Position numbers and translations under genes: made by a program. Below, one piece after another: positions 58,191 through 64,000 of a stretch of 64,000 nucleotides of DNA. Numbering within the stretch: position 1 is the stretch's first letter; the number at the start of each line of letters is the position of its first letter. The notes under the pieces were generated by a model. It saw nothing but the letters and a program-made list of their open reading frames with translations. It was not told the origin of the DNA and ran no database searches. Source of the DNA: Reticulascus tulasneorum (lineage: Eukaryota > Ascomycota > Sordariomycetes > Glomerellales > Reticulascaceae); assembly GCA_001557505.1 (NCBI GenBank), contig LSAX01000003.1, forward strand, positions 868,001-932,000, in the 5' to 3' direction.

Positions 58191-60548
58191 TCAAGCATAA
58201 ATATTACCCTCCACAGCCTCTCCAGCATACTGCTCGGTACTTGCAAATCCTAAATGCTCGGCAGCGCCTACATTGGTTTGGCTCGTTCCACTCTGATGCG
58301 ATAACGCCGAAGCAGGAATAACTCCCCACTTGAGCTTGCCCGTCACCAGGTTCCAAAGAAAAGTCTCGGGGACTTCTGCTCCCTCAGGTTCCACATTATG
58401 CAAGCCTTTGAGACTCTCGTTTGTATACGAGCTGTGCACACGTCCCAATGGACAATGGCAAGCGGCTGATAACACCGCAGAGCAATTCCCCGCGACGACG
58501 GTATTACCTGGCAGTTTTTGGAAAGCCAGAACTAGAGGTACAATGGCGAGGATGAGGCACAGCAAAAAAGAAATCAGAATGGCGAGAGTGGAGAACTGGA
58601 GCCACTTGAAAGTCGAACTCGGGTACGGATAGAGGTAAGTGAAACCTGGGATTATTCGTACTTAGTTCGATTAGGATGGAGGAAGAACACATACCTTCGA
58701 AAATTATAATGTATATACAATTCGAAAACAGCCAGTGAATGAGTGTGCTGATGATGAGTAATGGAACAGACCATCGCAGAGGTAGTTGAAGACGGTAGGT
58801 GGATCGTTGTCCTCCTTTCTTATCACTGACTCGGAGCGGCGAAAACTCGACGCTGTACGCGGCCCACTCGAACTCAGATAATATTCGAGTAAACAGTCCG
58901 TTGTAAGCGAGGTAGCACACCGACAGAATCAGTTGCGGCAAGTTAGCTAGTATCGAGAGCACGGCTGTATGCGGTACGTGGTCGGCCTTTTCAAGGAGAC
59001 CACTCAGATAGATATTTGGATTTGCGGGATCGTGGCCAAATACGGAGCTTCCCCTACACGGCAAGTTAGCTTACATCTGAAGACTCATGGCCGACATGTC
59101 AGCTTGTACACTCACACTGCACGCTGACGCCAGCTTTGGAACAGGAAGAAAGCCCCAAATCCAATGGAGACCGAGAGGAGCAGGTAGGACCATATCCATA
59201 TAGACCAAGGCACCGATGCAACGGCCCGGCTCGACGGTCTCGCCCACGGCTTTGTTGATGAACCAGAACCTGGCCATTCTTTGGCTTCAAAGTCTCGCCG
59301 GCTGAAGGAGGACATCCCCAACGTTGTGGCATCTGGATGCACGATGAATGACTCTATAGCATCTCCCGGAGTGATCAATGGCTTAGAAGAGCGAACCTTG
59401 GCGAATGCAAGAACACAGAAGATGCACTTGGCAAAGCACATCAGGCAGACGATGCCGAGCAGGGAATTCTGCACCTCTAGTTTGCAAGGAATTGTGATCG
59501 GTTCCGACAGGCAATAGTCAGCTCTGAGGTACTGATACGGATCGTTGAATGGACTATGACGAGTTTCGTCATAAAAACGCGGAAATTCGTAAGGATACAT
59601 CGTGAGATTCCCTGAGGCCGGGTTGCCTTGGAATACAATGTCCAAACTGTCCTGATCCCAAGTGGTTTGCGCTCGTTCATTGACAGCTGAATCGGTCCTG
59701 TCAAAATACGTTGACCACCATAGCGTATTTTTGACTTCCCAGGTCCAAGGAGGAAACTGATCAGCTGACGCATTATATCGCACCTCAGCTAGAGTCCAAT
59801 CTTTGGTCTGGCTCTCATTCCAATTGCTTAGGACCATGATGGCATGACGGTAGTCAGTCAATGCAGTTCTTGTGTCGTTGTACCGCTCCACACACTCCTC
59901 GATAGTCAATTTTTCCCATGCCGATCTGCCCAGAGAAAGTTGTATATCGTCGATCGTCGCATTCCACTGATCTGTGCCGAAGCTGCTCCAACCCTCGACG
60001 CCGACTCCGGGATGAAGAGCCTCCCCACCAACTATGAAATCTTCAGAAGCGAGCAGCATCATGAATTCTGTCGAGCCCCGGGACTCTAGAACAGAGCTGT
60101 TGAAGACCAAGTGCAGTGGGACAGAGCTAAGAGCCAGAAGGAGCCAAATGACGATGTTCGTGAATGGTAAGACTCGCAGGTTCCGGAATGACTGAACTCC
60201 AATCTCGACGAATCGGTGTCGTTGGTGGGCTTTATCAACATCCTTCCGAGTCGGTGCGAGAAGGATCTGCATGAAGAAATTGGAAGATGCCAGGATGCCA
60301 GACGAGATGATGTTGATGAGCAGATGCAGACCAAGGTTTAGTCGAGTCGAGGTGGTACAGCTTCCAGAGAACAGTGTGCTACCATTGCTGAGAGATTCTC
60401 GTCCATTCCCTAGCTTGAATATCGACGCCATTAACAGGATAAAGAGGATAATCGTTAAGATTGCAGCGCTGAGAATTAGCATCGAGGCAGATGCTCTCCA
60501 GCCACGGCGTAGCCTAGTCACCGACGTTGGTTGGATCAAGAACGCCAT
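58191..60548 (-). CDS. DUF6536-type multi-span membrane protein
   Basis: Model (minus strand): exons 59116-60548, 58695-59053, 58191-58645; 748 residues. The N-terminal block RRGWRASASMLILSAAILTIILFILL, LFSGSCTTSTRLNLGLHLLINIISSGILASSNFFMQILLAPTRKDVDKAHQRH and VIWLLLALSSVPLHLVFNS is the DUF6536 (PF20163) signature. A glycosylated ectodomain follows (NWNES, NAS, NLT sequons), then several C-terminal helices (LGIVCLMCFAKCIFCVLAFAK; WIWSYLLLSVSIGFGAFFLF; VPLLIISTLIHWLFSNCIYIIIF; FSTLAILISFLLCLILAIVPLVLAF) and a polar tail (CSAVLSAACHCPLGR). The joins QRAVGSSVFGHDP and IFEGFTYLYPYPSSTF are phase-correct and match the family. The protein is plasma-membrane or organellar and of unknown function; the family is abundant in filamentous ascomycetes. 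Confidence 0.9.
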
Positions 60549-61325
60549 GGGGGGTGGACTGGTGTAGATGCAGGTGACCAGACGCAGTGCTGTTTGATGT
60601 ACCGGTAGCTAAGATGTTATATTTTCCAAGAAGACCGTGATGGGAATGCTTTCGTCGAGCGTGAGGTCGACGTTCAGCTCCAGCCTCGGACACCCCTTTC
60701 CGGATTAGCGCGGCTGTGCAAATCAGTATTCTGCATCAACAAACAACGCCACAATTTGCCTCCTGTGACATGGGCCATCTGGTAGGGGGTCACTGGAGTC
60801 CAAGTTCAGTTGGTCTATGCATCATCTCGTTGAGAGCTTTCCCATCTCTTTAGTGGCATGAGCATTTCCTGTCTGAACTTTGTTGCTCAAGTTAGTGCAT
60901 CAAACCTCCTGGGAATTCTCGGGATCCTACTCTACTTGACGCATCGTATTTAGAGATCTCAAGCATTATATGGATTATTTGAAACTGATTAAACTCCTGG
61001 AGTGCTCCAGTGCAATCACGCCATGGGAACTATAGCAAGCTCTCTAGTTTGGCGATTGATCTTGGTACAAGCTCATGAAAGTACAGAATCACAGTCAAAT
61101 GGTTCATTGGATGTTATGCAGTAAAGACACAGCGGGGGCTGAGGATTCTTTTTGCTTGCAGCTAGCAATGACTGAAGACTACTTTTTATTCCGTGATTCG
61201 TGTTCGTATCCCAAGAAAAGGATAAAAGAATACACCTATGTACGACGTAGAGTATGATGTATCACCCAAGCACCCGACCGAGACCAAATCGTAGGCCAGT
61301 GACGCCCAACCCTATTGTAAATGCT
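60549..61325. other. Intergenic region
   Basis: 0.8 kb between the DUF6536 gene's promoter and the 3' end of the CON-13-like gene; nothing recognisable. Confidence 0.5.
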
Positions 61326-62584
61326 TTAAACAAACTTGGAAAAGTCATCGAAGTGCGGTGTTGGTTCGGCAAGGTAGGCTTCGACGGTGTCGTCTCGTTT
61401 CCTTGCACTCTGGCATCCTGCGGCGGGGCCCATGCAAACAATAGAACTGTGAGGTTGTTAGAACAGGGAAGGAACCTGACTGATTGCGCATCGCTTGGGG
61501 TGTCACGTACTCGTCTGCAAATCTCCGATTGCAAGTTCCACCAGGAATTATAATATCGCCCAGCTTAGCTTGTACAGTGGCGTACTGATGGAAAATGTTG
61601 TTCCAGTTGGGCGAGACGGTTCCAAGTCCTCCGGAAACGACTTTGTCAAAGACAGCGACAATGACCTCCTGGGCAAAATTCTCTGCGTTGTCTGAGTAGG
61701 TTTGTCAGCGCTAGGATGGCAGTGAGGATGCATGCAGAGGGAATTACTAGTTTGAGCATAAGTATCTGCAACAAAACCGTCCTTGTTGTATTCATTGAGC
61801 CATGCGGTGGAGGCTACCGATTTGTGTTAGCAAATCTTGCTGTCGAGGTTGAACAGGGTTCAACATACAAGAGTAGTCGCTGTTGGTCGAATCGATGTTA
61901 CGGTCCACAGCGTGGCCTGCCTCGTGAATCCAAAACCTGACATTAGGGGCAACTGGGCCAACAAAAACGATGTCACCTAAATCCGTGCTGGAAGAACGTC
62001 AAAATCTGTAGTCATATCGCAAGAGGCAAGGCTGTTTCATACTAGGTGTAGGCACCGTAGGAGGCATCGGATTGAGGTACCGCTGGGGTGTATTGTAAGT
62101 TAAAAATGCATTCAAGAACTGGACTGCTCCAACCTCGTACCATACTGAACGCGGATGAAATTACGCATCCGGACCGGAAGGCGACCGAAGTTTAACGCCA
62201 TGTCGTCGATAGTTATTTGGGCGTTGTTATGACGGCACATAACCCAGGCCTTATCACAGTCGGTGTAATGGACATTGTAAGCTTCAACATCGTACGGGTT
62301 GAGGCCACGGGCCTGCGCAACAGCCTTGCATCTAGCAGGTAGCCCTATTGTTTCAGTTAGCTCGTTCTCTCACCACCTGATAATGTCAAGAGCAAAATCT
62401 ACTTACATCCCCAACTCCACTTGTCGCGAGAATAAGATTTTGACGGAAGGTTTTGGATTAGGATGGAATCCAAAGAGGAGAAAGGAACTGGAGGGTTCAT
62501 AACGGGCTTGCTCAAAAGCCCCAAAACCGGCGAAGCTGCTGCCAGCATGGCTGCGAGCCACGAGAGATGTTTGTAAGGAGTCAT
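61326..62584 (-). CDS. CON-13-like secreted HExxH protein
   Basis: Model (minus strand) of seven exons: 62407-62584, 62147-62344, 62043-62082, 61869-61987, 61748-61813, 61511-61691, 61326-61446; 300 residues. A signal peptide (LSWLAAMLAAASPVLG) is followed by the text of conidiation-specific protein 13 relatives: NPYDVEAYNVHYTDCDKAWVMCRH, IDDMALNFGRLPVRMR, DIVFVGPVAPNVRFWIHEAGHAVD, STAWLNEYNKD, AENFAQEVIVAVFDKV and NNIFHQYATVQ. The HEAGH in exon 4 is an HExxH zinc-metallopeptidase-type motif, with conserved Glu residues downstream (FAQE), so a protease role is plausible although not established for CON-13. Six short introns are dense for 0.9 kb of coding sequence. The N. crassa homologue is expressed during conidiation; the same is a fair expectation here. 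Confidence 0.88.
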
Positions 62585-62685
62585 TTTGATGGTAGCCTTG
62601 AAATGAAAACAATAGGGAACGCTGGAACGAGGAATCTGTCGGCTGCAAAGAGATGCAGAAGAAAAGTACTGATAATCGTCGTCCA

Positions 62686-62697
62686 CTATATATATTG
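62686..62697 (-). promoter_or_regulatory. TATA box candidate for the CON-13-like gene
   Basis: The minus strand reads AATATATATAG about 105 bp upstream of the ATG at 62584. Confidence 0.45.
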
Positions 62698-64000
62698 GCC
62701 TGGAACGGTCTTTTCCCTGCCCAAGGGATGCCAAAGCTGGCCACTTACACAGCCCGTGGTAGACTAGTCTCCTTCAAACATCGTATTTAAGTATAAGAAA
62801 TATCTTCCGCCACCCAAGAATGGATACTTGTGAGATTTTAGGTTGCTCGGCAGGTACGGCGAGCTGAGACACACGCCAGTGCTAAATGCAAGGCCCACGC
62901 CAAGGATGGCGGCGGGTGCCAACCGCAATTCTCGCCGCAATGAATATAAGGGGGCAAGGCATCTAGCGCTCTCAGCTTAATGCTGGTAATATTAGGTCTT
63001 GAGTAAGTTTCTACCCCCAACGGCTTTGCCCAATCAGCGTGGCAGATTGTACCATGCCGGAGCAGTACCCCTTCTTCGAGTTGCCAAAACAGGATGCCGG
63101 TCTCTCTGCTACGACAGATCAAAGATCATTCTTGCTTGTTTGCTTCAGATCCCTGGTCTCGTTGATTCCCTCTGTGCACCCTGCTAAATATAAGGCAGAT
63201 GATGCACTACGCTGAGTAATGCCATGAAATTATAAGGGCACTCCACAAGCTCGGGCTATGGAACCTGGGATGCTTGATGAGTTCCCTGCCGTTGTATCCG
63301 GAGACATTTCTAACCCCCGTAGCGCAACGACCACTATTGAAATTGCCCCGTGATGTTTAAAATTCTCATGTAACCCAAGATTGCAGTCGAGAGGATCAGC
63401 CAACTTCTTCCCCTGGGCATCAATATTAATGTACGACAGGGATATGTTTAGTCGGGCAGTCTAGTCACAGCCCTAACTGAGACTACGTAGTAATTCAGTT
63501 AGTCTTTATAAGTACAATTGTGGTGTCAACGACTCCATCTTAGGTAGCAGACAGTATGTTTTCAAGTCGTGATATATTCCTACTTTATCCTCCTACTGCT
63601 CTTGCTTAACTTCCAAGTAGACAGTCTTTGTCGTCATTGAAAACTATTGCCCTCTGGTTAGCTGGCGATTGGGGGCCGATATTGAAGTAAGGACGGGGTG
63701 GAATCAGCTGAGGCTGTTGGCCCAGCAGGGGGATGGCTCTGATCAGGCGTGGCAAGGCTTTGTCATTTCCATTCCTGGGTATCTTAATTGACTAGTTTCC
63801 GTAGTTTTGCCTCATGTAGACACGGAGGCAATGCACTACGCCGCAGTTGGGCTTACGTCAATGCGAGATACTCAGTCATTCTATCACAACACATTCTGGA
63901 CAGCATTTGGTCACAGTGGGAGCGCAGGGACCCCAACTGCTTTCGCAATGGAGATAACCCTGGCTTCTCAGTAAGGAACGGGGGTGTTGAGAATCTGGAT
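62698..64000. other. Terminal intergenic region
   Basis: 1.3 kb with no gene I can support; ORFs are short and opposed. A CTACGTAGTAATT palindrome-like motif near 63483 also occurs near 9449. Confidence 0.5.

Noticed and set aside
1..64000. CRISPR arrays, tRNA or rRNA genes, secondary-metabolite cluster
   Set aside because: No spaced identical repeats, no cloverleaf with GGTTCGA-type loop in a plausible context, and no polyketide synthase, peptide synthetase or terpene synthase signature were seen.

Overview
The window is nuclear DNA of a filamentous ascomycete (Pezizomycotina, most likely a Sordariomycete). The reasons are: nearly every gene is split by 47-110 bp introns with GTRNGT donors, CTAAC-type branch sites and CAG/TAG acceptors; there is no operon structure; and the gene content is typical of that group (Zn2Cys6-type regulators, SDA1, WSC and DUF1996 wall proteins, a DUF6536 membrane protein, a fungal rhodopsin-type receptor, a CON-13-like protein, GH78). 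The species cannot be fixed from the sequence alone. Exon borders below are my own splice models, chosen so that phase and family continuity agree. No transcript evidence was available.

Layout. 1-1803: 3' part of a Q-rich fungal transcription factor. 3476-5880: SDA1, a ribosome-biogenesis gene and the clearest housekeeping gene. 6043-6621: small protein with four paired-CxxC modules. 7677-9106: membrane-anchored lectin-like beta-propeller protein. 10363-11485: broken zinc-free MDR dehydrogenase. 11970-12487: small secreted cysteine-containing protein. 15525-17845: DUF1996-WSC wall protein. 20142-26037: two large multi-span membrane glycoproteins in tandem. 26625-27280: four-span MARVEL-like protein.

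27.3-32.5 kb is a decayed accessory block: a broken secreted-protein-like gene, about 2 kb of AT-rich, TpA-rich DNA that looks RIP-mutated, an F-box remnant with a nonsense codon, and an orphan response-regulator domain cut from a hybrid histidine kinase. 33909-39318 returns to intact genes: Asp/Glu racemase, rhodopsin-type receptor, GRDP-like protein.

39492-48893 is the most unusual part. A 13-exon gene on the minus strand encodes two WSC domains, a helical linker, an I9-like propeptide and a complete S8 protease. It is divergent from a secreted protein built of nine six-cysteine modules. These are followed by a broken Fungal_trans_2-type regulator, flanked by the 3' ends of two copies of itself, and by a surface protein. 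49094-54761 is a divergent pair of alpha-L-rhamnosidase (GH78) and MFS sugar transporter, which looks like a small L-rhamnoside-use unit. 55154-64000 holds a GPI-type fasciclin protein, an SDR-like remnant, a DUF6536 protein and a CON-13-like HExxH protein.

Overall theme: an unusually large share of the genes encode surface, wall or secreted proteins (WSC twice, FAS1, lectin-like, Cys-module protein, three large membrane glycoproteins, a receptor). They are interspersed with at least five gene remnants, as expected for an accessory or fast-evolving chromosomal region.
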